DNA of 64,000 bases, from the NCBI GenBank assembly GCA_963797675.1, contig CAWCQQ010000002.1, positions 1,116,001 to 1,180,000 of the forward strand. The letters are read 5' to 3'. The notes under the pieces are model-generated. The model made no database searches, was not told the origin of the DNA, and saw nothing but the letters and a program-made list of their open reading frames with translations. This document shows positions 44,592-53,202 of this stretch, in pieces (within the stretch, counting starts at the first letter, position 1; every line of letters starts with the position of its first letter). Source of the DNA: DASQPR01 sp963797675. Lineage in GTDB: Bacteria > Actinomycetota > Actinomycetes > Mycobacteriales > Micromonosporaceae. A program made the position numbers and the translations under genes.

Positions 44592-46067
44592 GTGACGTTC
44601 ACTTCCACGACCGCCGCCGAGCTGGGCCGGATGATCGCCGCAGGCGAGGCCTCATCGGTCGAGGTGACCCAGGCGCATCTCGACCAGATCGCCGCGACCG
44701 ACGATCGCGTACACGCGTTCCTGCACGTCGACATGCACGGCGCGCTCGGTGCCGCGGTCGATGGTCGACGCGCGCATCGCGGCCGGGGAGACGCTGGGTC
44801 CGCTGGCCGGCGTACCGATCGCGGTCAAGGACGTGGTGACCACAAAGGGCATCCCGACCACGGCCGGCTCGAAGATTCTCGAAGGCTGGCGCCCGCCCTA
44901 CGACGCGACGATCGTGTCCCGGATGCGCGAGGCCGGGCTGGTCATCCTCGGCAAGACCAACATGGACGAGTTCGCGATGGGCAGCTCGACCGAGTACTCC
45001 GCCTACGGCCCGACGCACAACCCGTGGGACCTGAGTCGCATCCCCGGTGGTTCCGGTGGCGGGTCCGCCGCGGCGCTCGCCGCCTATCAGGCCCCACTGG
45101 CCATCGGTACGGACACCGGCGGATCGATCCGCCAGCCGGGCGCCGTGACCGGCACCGTGGGCGCGAAGCCGACCTACGGCGGCACGTCCCGCTACGGCCT
45201 GATCGCGTTCTCGTCCAGCCTGGACACGCCCGGCCCCTGCGCCCGTACGGTCACCGACGCCGCGCTGCTGCACGCCGTGATCGCGGGGCACGACCGGCGC
45301 GACTCGACGTCGATCCCGATCGCCGTGCCGGACGTCGTCGCCGCCGCTCGCCAGGGCGCGTCGGGGGACCTCTCCGGCGTACGGGTCGGGCTGGTCAAGG
45401 AGTTCAACGGCGAGGGCGCCGAGCCCGGCGTCATGTCGGCCTACCGGGACGCGGTCGAGACGCCTGGCGAAGCTCGGTGCCGAGGTGGTCGAGGTGTCCT
45501 GCCCGCACTTCGAGTACGCGCTGCCGGCCTACTACCTGATCGCGCCGAGCGAGGCGTCGTCGAACCTGGCCCGCTTCGACAGCGTCCGCTACGGCCTGCG
45601 GGTCGGCGACGATGGGCGAGAACTCGCTCGAAGAGGTCATGTCGCTGACCCGGGAAGCCGGCTTCGGCGCCGAGGTCAAGCGCCGGATCATGCTCGGCAC
45701 GTTCGCGCTGTCGTCCGGCTACTACGACGCGTACTACGGCCAGGCGCAGAAGGTCCGGACGCTGATCACGCGCGACTTCACGGCCGCGTTCGAGAAGGCC
45801 GACGTGCTGGTGTCGCCGACCACGCCGTTCGTCGCGTTCCCGATCGGCTCGCGCACCGCCGACCCGTACCAGATGTACCTGGCGGACCTGTTCACGATCC
45901 CCAGCAACCTGTACGGCGGACCGGCCATCTCGGTGCCGTGCGGCCTGTCCGAGGGGCTGCCGGTCGGTCTGCAGATCATGGCGCCGACCATGGCCGACGA
46001 CCGGATGTACCGGGTCGCGGCCGCCGTCGAAACCGCGATCGGGCACCTGACCCCGCCGGCGCTCTAG
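44592..46067 (+). CDS. gatA: Asp/Glu-tRNA amidotransferase subunit A (three frameshifts)
   Basis: About 491 residues after repair, as usual for GatA. The start is a GTG one base after the gatC stop. The amidase signature is complete: the catalytic Lys in GVPIAVKDVV, GKTNMDEFAMGSSTE, and the Ser-cisSer-Lys triad region GGSGGGSAAALAAYQAPLAIGTDTGGSIRQPG. GatA releases ammonia from glutamine for transfer to the tRNA-bound acid. The frame moves +1 at 44756-44763, 45461-45465 and 45610-45618. Removing one base at each gives DAVETLAKLGAEVVEV and RVGDDGENSLEEVM, colinear without gaps with mycobacterial GatA as remembered. Three true mutations in an essential gene would be unexpected. Confidence 0.94.
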
Positions 46068-46074
46068 GAGTTCC

Positions 46075-46452
46075 ATGACGAGTCCGCTCGCGAAGAAGCT
46101 CGGGATCAGGAGCGGCGACACGGTTGCCGTCGTCGGCGCTCCGGACGGGGTGGCCGAGCTGCTCGAACCCCTGCCCGAGGGCGCCGAGCCGGCAGCTGGG
46201 CGTACCAGTGCGTCGTGTGTCCTGGTCTTTGTGAAAGACCTGGCGGCGTTGCAAGCCGCGCGGCCGTTCGACGCTGCGCGGCTGTTATGGGTGGCCTACC
46301 CCAAGGGCGGTACGAAGGCCGGCACGGACCTGAACCGCGACATCCTCTGGGCCGAACTCGGCAAAGAGGGGCTGGCCGGCGTCTCGCTCGTCGCCGTCAA
46401 CGAGACGTGGTCCGCGATGCGGTTCCGTCCGGAGGCCGAGGTCGGCAGGTAG
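46075..46452 (+). CDS. DUF3052 family protein
   Basis: 125 residues from the ATG at 46075, with AGGAG four bases upstream. KKLGIRSGDTVAVVGAPDGVAELLEPLPEG, LWVAYPKGGTKAGTDLNRDILWAELGKEGLAGVSLVAVNETWSAMRFRP is the typical DUF3052 pattern: a Rossmann-like half, the VAYPKG motif and a terminal WSAxRFRP. The function is unknown. It follows gatA by seven bases and may be co-transcribed with it. Confidence 0.85.
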   Translation: MTSPLAKKLGIRSGDTVAVVGAPDGVAELLEPLPEGAEPAAGRTSASCVLVFVKDLAALQAARPFDAARLLWVAYPKGGTKAGTDLNRDILWAELGKEGLAGVSLVAVNETWSAMRFRPEAEVGR

Positions 46453-46471
46453 CACGTCGGCAGGTAGTGGG

Positions 46472-47051
46472 CTAGCGCGGGCGCCAGCTGGGGTCCCGGC
46501 CGAACGCGGCGAGCAGTCGGTCCTGCGGGTCGTCGCTGGACGCCCGGACGCGCGGACCGATGACGCCGCCGTCGCGGTACATCGCCTCGCGGTCGGCGAA
46601 CCAGTCGGCGATGCCCCGGACGACCTCTTCGTCGAAGTGGCGGTCGCCGTCGGTCGCGGCGGCGAGGTCCCAGCCGTGCACGAGATGGTCGGCCGCGAGC
46701 TGGTAGAGGTATTCGGACGCCGGTACGTCACCGAACGACAGATGCACGACCCGTGCGGGATCGGCGTTCGCGGACGCGTCGGTCGCCTCGGCGCCGGCGG
46801 CGGCGAACGCACCGACCGGGTCGTCGCCGAGCAGATCGCCGTCGAAGCATCACCGATCTCGGCGATGGTCGCGCCGTTCAGGAGCGGAGCCGTCCAGCGG
46901 TCCTCGCTGGTGATGTGATTGACGAGTGCCCGGACATCCCAGTCCGGACAGGGTGTCCCGCGCTCCACACCGTGCTCGAACCCGGCGCGCCGATGGCGTC
47001 GAGCCGGGCCGCGAATTCGCCGACCGCGCGGCGATGCAGTTCCGATGGCAT
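46472..47051 (-). CDS. TIGR03086-like (DinB/maleylpyruvate-isomerase fold) metal-binding protein, two frameshifts
   Basis: Three frames on the minus strand join into one protein of about 193 residues: MPSELHRRAVGEFAARLDAIG, then GTPCPDWDVRALVNHIT...GATIAEIGDA, then FDGDLLGDDPVGAFAAAGAEATDA...HLVHGWDLAAATDGDRHFDEEVVRGIADWF...DRLLAAFGRDPSWRP. TPCPDW.VR.L..H and HGWDLA are the metal-binding fold landmarks; FDGDLLGDDP is typical of this actinobacterial family. One base appears missing at 46981-46992 and at 46846-46851. Members include mycothiol-dependent enzymes; the specific reaction is unknown. Confidence 0.75.
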
Positions 47052-47308
47052 CCATGTTCGCCAGTCTGCCGCCTTACGCCCGAGTCGGCCAGCGGAACGC
47101 ATCCACTGGCCGACCGGTAGAACTTCGTCCTGGGTCTTGTGCCGCCGCTGCGCCAGGAAATCGGGCCCGGCAGGTCCACGCGCTGCTTGCGGGTCTTCGA
47201 GTTCCACGACCAACGGCCGAGCTTGATGCTCCACGAGCTGAATCCGTGGGCCGTGTAGTTCAGGTGGATCGGGCCGAGCCGGATGATCTTCCGAAGAATG
47301 ATAGTCAT
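46850..47308 (-). CDS. Small DUF4236-like protein, 3' end uncertain
   Basis: The first 65 residues (MTIILRKIIRLGPIHLNYTAHGFSSWSIKLGRWSWNSKTRKQRVDLPGPISWRSGGTR) resemble DUF4236: a basic R-K start, I-R-x-G, L-N, a Gly-Ser turn, and P-G-x-S-W-R near the end. The ATG at 47308 has GAGG seven bases upstream. The frame continues to 46850 through the first part of the TIGR03086-like gene on the same strand, which is unlikely. The true product is probably about 70-80 residues, ending near 47080, with an indel hiding the stop. The function is unknown. Confidence 0.5.
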   Translation of the reverse strand: MTIILRKIIRLGPIHLNYTAHGFSSWSIKLGRWSWNSKTRKQRVDLPGPISWRSGGTRPRTKFYRSASGCVPLADSGVRRQTGEHGCHRNCIAARSANSRPGSTPSARRVRARCGARDTLSGLGCPGTRQSHHQRGPLDGSAPERRDHRRDR

Positions 47309-47314
47309 GAGGAT

Positions 47315-47346
47315 CCTCGTCTCACGTGGGGAAGTACGTGACGAGG
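47315..47346. promoter_or_regulatory. Inverted repeat between the DUF4236-like gene and gatB
   Basis: CCTCGTCTCACGT and ACGTGACGAGG flank GGGGAAGT. The arms match over 11 pairs with a two-base bulge. It lies just before the DUF4236-like start on the minus strand and 66 bases before gatB, so it could be an operator or an early leader hairpin. Confidence 0.4.
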
Positions 47347-47399
47347 AGTCATATACCCGAACATCGGTACGGATAATCGCTCGGCACCGAGGCGTCCAT

Positions 47400-47405
47400 T
47401 AAGCT
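47400..47405 (+). promoter_or_regulatory. -10 hexamer TAAGCT, leaderless start of gatB
   Basis: TAAGCT, six bases, then the ATG at 47412. gatB therefore has its own promoter and is not simply co-transcribed with gatCA. Confidence 0.6.
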
Positions 47406-47411
47406 GGCCCG

Positions 47412-48908
47412 ATGAGCACGAGCACGCAGGTGAGCTACGACGACGTCGTCCAGCGCTACGCGCCGGTCATCGGTCTCGAAACCCACGTCGAGTTGGGCAC
47501 GAACACGAAGATGTTCTGCGGCTGCCCGACCACGTTCGGGGCCGAGCCGAATACCCACGTCTGCCCGGTCTGCCTGGGCCTGCCCGGCTCGCTGCCGGTC
47601 GCGAACAAGGCGTCGATCGAGGCCACGATCCGGATCGGCCTCGCGCTCAACTGCACGATCGCCACTTGGTGCCGGTTCGCGCGGAAGAACTACTTCTACC
47701 CGGACATGCCGAAGAACTTCCAGATCAGCCAGTACGACGAGCCACTGTGTACGGACGGCTACCTCGACGTCGACGTCGACGGCCAGACCGTCCGGATCGG
47801 CATCGAGCGCGTCCACCTGGAAGAGGACACCGGCAAGTCGCTGCACATCGGCGGCTCCACCGGCCGGATCCACGGCGCGACCGAGTCACTGGTCGACTAC
47901 AACCGGGCCGGCATCCCGCTCGTCGAGATCGTCACGAAGCCGATCCCCGGCACCGGTGCCCTGGCGCCGCAGGTCGCCCGCGCGTACGTGACCGAGCTGC
48001 GCGAGATGATCCGTACGCTCGACGTCTCCGACGTACGCATGGAGCAGGGCTCGATGCGCTGTGACGTGAACACGTCGCTGTCGCTGCCGGGCGCCGAGTG
48101 GGGTACCCGGACCGAGACGAAGAACGTCAACTCGCTGCGCAGCGTCGAGCGGGCGGTCCGGAGCGAGATGATCCGCCAGGCCGGCGTCCTCGACGCGCGG
48201 TGGCCGGATCATCCAGGAGACCCGCCACTTCCACGAGGAGAGCGGCGACACGACCTCCGGCCGCAGCAAGGAAGAGGCGACCGACTACCGCTACTTCCCG
48301 GAGCCGGACCTGGTGCCGCTGGCACCGGACGCCGCCTGGGTGGCCGAGCTGAAGGCCGCGCTTCCGGCGCTTCCGCGGCAGCGCCGGCTGCAGTTGCAGG
48401 AGGCCTGGGGCCTGACCGACTTCGAGATGCGATCGGTCGGCGAACGCCGGTGCGGTCGACCTGATCGAGGCGACCGATCGCCGCCGGCGCCACGCCGGAC
48501 GCCGCCCGCAAGTGGTGGCTCGGCGAGCTGGCCCGGCACGCGAACGCCACCGACACCGAGCTGGCCGCGCTCGGCGTCACGCCGGCGGACGTCGCCGAGC
48601 TGCAGCAGCTCGTCGACGACGGCAAGCTGACCGACAAGCTCGCCCGTACGGTTCTGGACGGCGTCATCGCGGGTGAGGGTGCTCCGGGCGAGGTGATGGC
48701 CGCTCGTGGCATCGCGGTCGTGTCCGACACCGGTGCGCTGACCGCCGCGATCGACGCCGCGATCGCCGCGAACGCCGACGTGGCCGAGAAGATCCGCGGC
48801 GGCAACCTCGGCGCGGCCGGCGTGCTGATCGGCGCGGTGATGAAGGCGACGAGCAATCAGGCGGATGCGAAGACCGTCCGCGAAATGATCATCGCGCGCC
48901 TGTCGTAG
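47412..48908 (+). CDS. gatB: Asp/Glu-tRNA amidotransferase subunit B (three frameshifts)
   Basis: About 498 residues after repair. GLETHVELGTNTKMFCGCPTTFG, CPVCLGLPGSLPV, RKNYFYPDMPKNFQISQYDEPLC, HLEEDTGKSLH, DYNRAGIPLVEIVTKP and MEQGSMRCDVNTSLS are the GatB kinase-like catalytic core; RGGNLGAAGVLIGAVMKAT-like sequence ends the YqeY tail. GatB phosphorylates the tRNA-bound acid before amidation. The frame moves +1 at 48195-48201, 48438-48443 and 48473-48477. Removing one base each gives LDAGGRIIQETRHFHE and NAGAVDLIEATIAAGATPDAARKWW, colinear with mycobacterial GatB. M. tuberculosis has pfkA between gatA and gatB; here three other genes occupy the gap. Confidence 0.95.
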
Positions 48909-50403
48909 AGCTGGTGGTCGGTGCCGGCGTGCTGGGGGCTCCGGGCGGTGGCACCGGCTGCTTCACCAGATGCCGGTCGAGCATGACGTTCGACTGCCCG
49001 GTGCCGCCGACCGTGATCTCGTCGTACGCCTGCAGTTGCTTGTCCGCGTTGAAGTAGAGCACCGACATCTCCAGTGGGGTCGGCTGCTCGGTCTGCAGGC
49101 CACGCAGCCCGGCGCCGCCGGTCGAGCCCTCGACCATCATCAACGTCGGCTGCTCGTCCGGTACGGCCGGCATCTCGTACACGTCGCGGTGGTGGATGTG
49201 GCCGGCCAGGATCAGCGGGACCTTCCCGTCCAGAGCGCCCGCCGACGCCGGATCGTGCACCAGTGCGATGTCGACCGGCGACTTGTTCTCCTCGATCGTG
49301 GTGGCGAGCGTCTGCCCGGACGCGACCACCGCCGAGTCGGGCACGTTCTCGTCGCTCGCCTTGTCCGGCGAGAACCGGGGATCGCCGATGCCGGCGATGG
49401 TCAGCCCGTCCACGGACGTGACCTGGTTCTCCAGCACGATGGCGTTCGGCTCCTTGGCGACCGCCTTCGCGGTGATCGTCGAGTCGTGGTTGCCACGGAT
49501 GTAGACGTACGGGACCTTGAGCTTGCTGATCGTGTCGACGAAGGACGACTCCATGGTCGTACCCCAGTCGTTGATATCGCCGGTGTCGATCACCACGTTG
49601 ATCTTGAATTCGGTCACCGCGGTCTCGATGATCGACCATGCCGCCGGGTTCAGGTGCAGGTCGGAGATGTGCAGCACCCGGATGCTGCCGGCGGTCGGCG
49701 TGTACACCGGCAGCGAGCTGACCGTGCCGTAGAGCTTGCTGACGTTGTCCACCAGCGACTGCAACTCGTCGCGGTAGGCGTTGAACTGGTTCGCGATGCT
49801 GCGCGCGTCACCGATGACGGCAGGCGCGTTGCTCAGCAGGCCGTCGTACTTCGGCTCCTCGATCGCACTCGCCCGGAACGTGCCGAACGCGATCGCACCG
49901 CTGGTGGCGACCGTGACGAGCGCGATGCCGCCACAGATCGCCACGCGGGACATCCGCCGGAACACCAGACCGGCCAGCAGCATGGCGCCCAGGACCGAGA
50001 CGCCGGCGGTCTGCAGCGCCAGCCGTACGACGCCGGATTCCACGTCCGGGACCGCGCTGTCCGATGCCGCTTGCACCCCGTTCTTCTGCGTGACGAGCTG
50101 CTTCGCCCGGGCCTGGTTGAGCGAGTCGACCTGCAGGCTCATATGGGCCGGGCCGTCGTGACTCGCCACTGTCAGCGATCCGAGCGGCGGGATCTGCACA
50201 TCGGTACCGCCGGCCAGCGACGGCCGGACCGTGAACGTCGTCGAGAACGGGCCGACATTCTGCTGGATGTGACCGTCGAACCGCAGACCCAGGGCGACGC
50301 CGCCGAGACTGACCACGATCATCGCCACGGTGATGGCGACTCGGCGCAGGACCTTTGACGACGTCACTCTGCGGATGCGCGTTGCCACCATGCGCCCCAT
50401 CAT
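48889..50403 (-). CDS. Membrane-anchored metallophosphoesterase
   Basis: 504 residues; other possible starts lie within the first five codons (MMGRMVATR). Helices near residues 20-42, 135-152 and 157-178 flank an extracytoplasmic loop. The C-terminal half is a calcineurin-like phosphoesterase with all metal motifs: HISDLHLNP, DTGDINDWGTT, RGNHDS and AGHIHHRDVY. A Pro/Ser/Thr-rich tail follows. The catalytic domain follows the third helix and an inter-helix linker with coiled-coil character. The substrate is unknown. It is convergent with gatB and overlaps its end by 20 bases. Confidence 0.88.
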   Translation of the reverse strand: MMGRMVATRIRRVTSSKVLRRVAITVAMIVVSLGGVALGLRFDGHIQQNVGPFSTTFTVRPSLAGGTDVQIPPLGSLTVASHDGPAHMSLQVDSLNQARAKQLVTQKNGVQAASDSAVPDVESGVVRLALQTAGVSVLGAMLLAGLVFRRMSRVAICGGIALVTVATSGAIAFGTFRASAIEEPKYDGLLSNAPAVIGDARSIANQFNAYRDELQSLVDNVSKLYGTVSSLPVYTPTAGSIRVLHISDLHLNPAAWSIIETAVTEFKINVVIDTGDINDWGTTMESSFVDTISKLKVPYVYIRGNHDSTITAKAVAKEPNAIVLENQVTSVDGLTIAGIGDPRFSPDKASDENVPDSAVVASGQTLATTIEENKSPVDIALVHDPASAGALDGKVPLILAGHIHHRDVYEMPAVPDEQPTLMMVEGSTGGAGLRGLQTEQPTPLEMSVLYFNADKQLQAYDEITVGGTGQSNVMLDRHLVKQPVPPPGAPSTPAPTTSSTTGAR

Positions 50404-50449
50404 GCCCCGCGATGGTGACGCCGTCCGCGGTAACCGGACATAACTCGTT

Positions 50450-51616
50450 TTACGTCACGCCCGCACCGACGTCGGCGAGCACGATCCGGAGAATCTGGTC
50501 GTCGTCCGCGCCGGGCGTACCGTGGCCGTCGGTGTTCGACGTGCTGACCCACAGCGATCCGTCCGATGCGGCGACCACGGCGCGCAGCCGCCCGTACGCG
50601 TTCACCAGTGCGGACGCGGGCGCGCCGAACGTCGTACCGTTCGCGTTGACCTCGACCATCCACAGCCGCTTACCGGTCAGGCAGGAGGTCACGACCGCGT
50701 CGTCGATGACCGAGATGCCGGAGCATCCCGACTGGGCCAACGGGAACGTCTGCACCGGCTGCGCCACGCCGTGCGGTTGGGCACCGCCGGAGCCGGTGGC
50801 CGGCCACCCGTAATCGTGACCGGGCAGGACGACATCGAGATTGTCCGCGTCGGTCGTCGCATCGATCACGTACAGGTGTTTCTGCGTGTCCCAGGCCAGG
50901 CCCTCGACGTTGTGGAAGCCGCCGGCGTAGACCAGCGACGTTGCGGTCGGGTTGCCCGGCGCCGGCTTGCCGGCCGTGGTCATTCGCAGGATCTTGCCGC
51001 CCAGCGCGGCCTTGGCGCTCGGATGGCCGGCATCACCGGTCGACGCGTACAGGAAGCCGTCCGGACCGAACGCGAGGCCGCCGCCGTTGTCGGTGGATCC
51101 GTGCGGGATGCCCTTCACCAGGACGGTCGGCTTCTGGCCGTCGGTGAGCGAGACGATCCGGTTGTCGATCGCGGTGGAGTAGTAGACGTAGATCTTCTGG
51201 TCGGTGGTGTAGTCGGGGGAGACCGCGATGCCGAGCAGGCCGCCGTCGCCGATCGCCGAGACGCCGGCCACCTGTGCATACGGGCTCTGCGCGAGGCCGT
51301 CCGGGGTCGCCGGCTGGGCCAGCTGGACGATCTGGCCGGTCTTCCGTTCGGTCACCAGGGCGCTGTCGTCCGGAAGGAACGCGATGCCCCAGGGTTGCGG
51401 CAGCTTTGTGGCGAGCACGGTCGCCTCGCTGTTCCCGCTGTCGGTGGGCGCGGACGGCTGGTCCGTCGGCGACGGGAACGCCGGCGGTTGGCCGCTCTGA
51501 TCCGGCGGCGGCGAGCCGAGTGCGCAGCCGGCGAGCAGCGACGACGCCACCAGCGCCACGGCGGCCAGCGCGACGTGCAGCGTGCGCGGGCGGGCGCTCG
51601 GGCGTCGTGGGGTCAC
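50450..51616 (-). CDS. PQQ-dependent glucose/sorbosone dehydrogenase-like lipoprotein
   Basis: 388 residues from a leaderless GTG at 51616. A signal peptide with lipobox LLAGC (Cys at about 31) is followed by a Pro/Ser linker and a six-bladed beta-propeller (LPQPWGIAFLPDDSALVTERKTGQI, GDGGLLGIAVSPDY, GLAFGPDGFLYASTGDAG, EGLAWDTQKHLYVID, GHDYGWPA). In active sugar dehydrogenases of this fold the base is a His in an HNGGR-like motif. Here the place reads STDNGGGLAFGPDG, with Asp and Gly in those positions. The enzyme may be inactive or use another residue; a sugar-binding envelope role is possible. Confidence 0.82.
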   Translation of the reverse strand: MTPRRPSARPRTLHVALAAVALVASSLLAGCALGSPPPDQSGQPPAFPSPTDQPSAPTDSGNSEATVLATKLPQPWGIAFLPDDSALVTERKTGQIVQLAQPATPDGLAQSPYAQVAGVSAIGDGGLLGIAVSPDYTTDQKIYVYYSTAIDNRIVSLTDGQKPTVLVKGIPHGSTDNGGGLAFGPDGFLYASTGDAGHPSAKAALGGKILRMTTAGKPAPGNPTATSLVYAGGFHNVEGLAWDTQKHLYVIDATTDADNLDVVLPGHDYGWPATGSGGAQPHGVAQPVQTFPLAQSGCSGISVIDDAVVTSCLTGKRLWMVEVNANGTTFGAPASALVNAYGRLRAVVAASDGSLWVSTSNTDGHGTPGADDDQILRIVLADVGAGVT

Positions 51617-51622
51617 GCGGCC

Positions 51623-51628
51623 ACCTTA
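51623..51628 (-). promoter_or_regulatory. -10 hexamer TAAGGT, leaderless start of the lipoprotein gene
   Basis: On the minus strand TAAGGT is followed by six bases and the GTG at 51616. Confidence 0.6.
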
Positions 51629-51694
51629 TCCAAGAACATTGTGCGCCATCGAGCGCGCTACGGTCATCGGGAGGTTTGCCGTTGCCGAGCACGA

Positions 51695-51700
51695 TATGGT
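51695..51700 (+). promoter_or_regulatory. -10 hexamer TATGGT, leaderless start of the D-2-hydroxyacid dehydrogenase
   Basis: TATGGT, six bases, then GTG at 51707. It is divergent from the lipoprotein promoter about 70 bases away. Confidence 0.6.
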
Positions 51701-51706
51701 CATTTG

Positions 51707-52624
51707 GTGATCGCCTGGCTACCGTCCCCATCCCGCCCCGGGTTCTTCGATGGCGTACCCGTGACGATCGAGATCTGCCCATCGCCGGCCGAGATGCCGT
51801 CGGATCCGGCGCACGTCGAGTTCTTCGTGCCGCCGTTCCTGTCCGCCGGCCCGGTCGTGGCGATGCTCGACGCGATGCCGAAGGTCGAGGTCATCCAACT
51901 GCTGAGCGCGGGCGCGGATGCGTGGATCGGTCACGTTCCGGCCGATGTCGTGCTGTGCGATGCGCGTGGAGTGCACAACGCGTCGACCTCCGAGTGGGCG
52001 CTGACCGCCATCCTGTCCTATTTCCGGCTGTTCCCGCGGTTCGCGGTTGCGCAGTCGAACGGGCACTGGCTGAATCGCGACGAGACCGGCTTCGGTACCG
52101 ACATCGTGGACAAGCGGGTGCTGATCGTCGGCGCCGGAGCGATCGGTGAGGCGCTGGAGAAGCGGCTGGTCGCCTGCGAAGCGACCGTGGTGATGGTGGG
52201 CCGGACCGCGCGGGATGGCGTACACGGCGTCGATGAGCTGCCGGCACTACTCCCGGAGGCGGATGTCGTCGTGCTGTTGTTGCCGAAGACCGCCGCCACG
52301 ACCGGTCTGGTGGATGCGACGTTCCTCGCCTCGATGCGCGACGGCGCGCTGCTCGTCAACGCGGCCCGTGGCCCGATCGTCGACACGGAAGCGCTGCTCA
52401 CCGCGTGCTCCGGCGGCCGGATCGGGGCCGCGATGGACGTGACCGACCCCGAGCCGCTGCCCGACGGCCATCCACTATGGAGTCTGCCGAACGTGCTGAT
52501 CACGCCGCATGTCGGAGGCTCGGTGACCGGCTTCATGGACCGCGGATATCGGCTGGTTCGCGATCAGATGCGCCGCCACATCGCCGGTGAGGCGCTGATC
52601 AACCAGGTGATCGGCGACTACTGA
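51707..52624 (+). CDS. D-2-hydroxyacid dehydrogenase family protein
   Basis: 305 residues from a GTG at 51707, chosen because it fits the leaderless pattern and the family N-terminus (VIAWLPSPSRPGFFDG). The NAD-binding domain shows VLIVGAGAIGEALEKRLVACEATVVMVGRTAR (GxGxxG). NAARGPIVDTEALLTAC carries the substrate-binding Arg, DVTDPEPLPDGHPLW the catalytic Glu and LITPHVGGSVTGF the catalytic His. It reduces 2-oxoacids or oxidises D-2-hydroxyacids; substrate choice (glyoxylate, phosphoglycerate or other) cannot be told from this sequence. It overlaps the convergent PH-domain gene by seven bases. Confidence 0.88.
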   Translation: MIAWLPSPSRPGFFDGVPVTIEICPSPAEMPSDPAHVEFFVPPFLSAGPVVAMLDAMPKVEVIQLLSAGADAWIGHVPADVVLCDARGVHNASTSEWALTAILSYFRLFPRFAVAQSNGHWLNRDETGFGTDIVDKRVLIVGAGAIGEALEKRLVACEATVVMVGRTARDGVHGVDELPALLPEADVVVLLLPKTAATTGLVDATFLASMRDGALLVNAARGPIVDTEALLTACSGGRIGAAMDVTDPEPLPDGHPLWSLPNVLITPHVGGSVTGFMDRGYRLVRDQMRRHIAGEALINQVIGDY

Positions 52625-53133
52625 TCCTGGTCGTCGCCGTCGGTGTCATCACCATCGTCCGGCTCGGTACCGGCCAACTCCTGGCCGCTCGCCGCGACGA
52701 GGCGGGGGATGTCGGTGCGTGCTACGCCGGGTAGCGCGACCGCCCGATCGTCGCCGAGGATCGCGTACACCCGGCGCTGCTGTGGCACGATGCCCACGAT
52801 CTCGCTCCACGCGAGCGGTGTCGCGCCGAGACCCAGCGGCCGCAGGCGCAGACCCTCGGCGTTCGCGTCGGTCCCGGCTCGCCAGCCGAACAGGATCACC
52901 CCGAGCGGGACCAACAGGATCAGGAGCAGGGGGTACGCGTACCAGGGCTGGGCCTGCGACCGGTCGCCGAACCCGGCGGTGGCCAGCGGGACGGCGCCGA
53001 GGAATCCGACCAGGCCGGCGATGGCGATCGATACGTTGTAGCGGAATCGGGCACGGTTCACCAGCGGATTGTTCCACCGACCGGTTCCGCCGCTCGGACC
53101 GCCCTGCATGATCCGCAGCACTTCCGCGGTCAC
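52618..53133 (-). CDS. PH-domain membrane protein (CFP-6-like)
   Basis: 171 residues from the GTG at 53133, or 163 from the ATG at 53109; no clear ribosome-binding site helps decide. Two helices (about 33-55 and 67-88) precede a bacterial PH-like domain (AEGLRLRPLGLGATPLAWSEIVGIVPQQRRVYAILGDDRAVALPGVARTDIPRLVAAS) and an acidic tail. It matches the layout of the M. tuberculosis CFP-6 antigen (Rv3004), which also lies beside ilvBN. The function is unknown. Confidence 0.75.
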   Translation of the reverse strand: MTAEVLRIMQGGPSGGTGRWNNPLVNRARFRYNVSIAIAGLVGFLGAVPLATAGFGDRSQAQPWYAYPLLLILLVPLGVILFGWRAGTDANAEGLRLRPLGLGATPLAWSEIVGIVPQQRRVYAILGDDRAVALPGVARTDIPRLVAASGQELAGTEPDDGDDTDGDDQDQ

Positions 53134-53177
53134 CCCATGATCAGCGCCACATCCGTGGGTATCGCGCTGATCATGGG
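53134..53177. promoter_or_regulatory. Perfect 14-bp inverted repeat between aquaporin and PH-protein genes
   Basis: CCCATGATCAGCGC (53134-53147) and GCGCTGATCATGGG (53164-53177) are exact complements around a 16-base loop. There is no T-run. It borders the start codon of the PH-protein gene, so it may be an operator, a translational silencer hairpin over the start, or an mRNA 3' stabiliser for the upstream aquaporin message. Confidence 0.6.
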
Positions 53178-53202
53178 ATGGCTCCCACGTGGTACGACCG
53201 GG

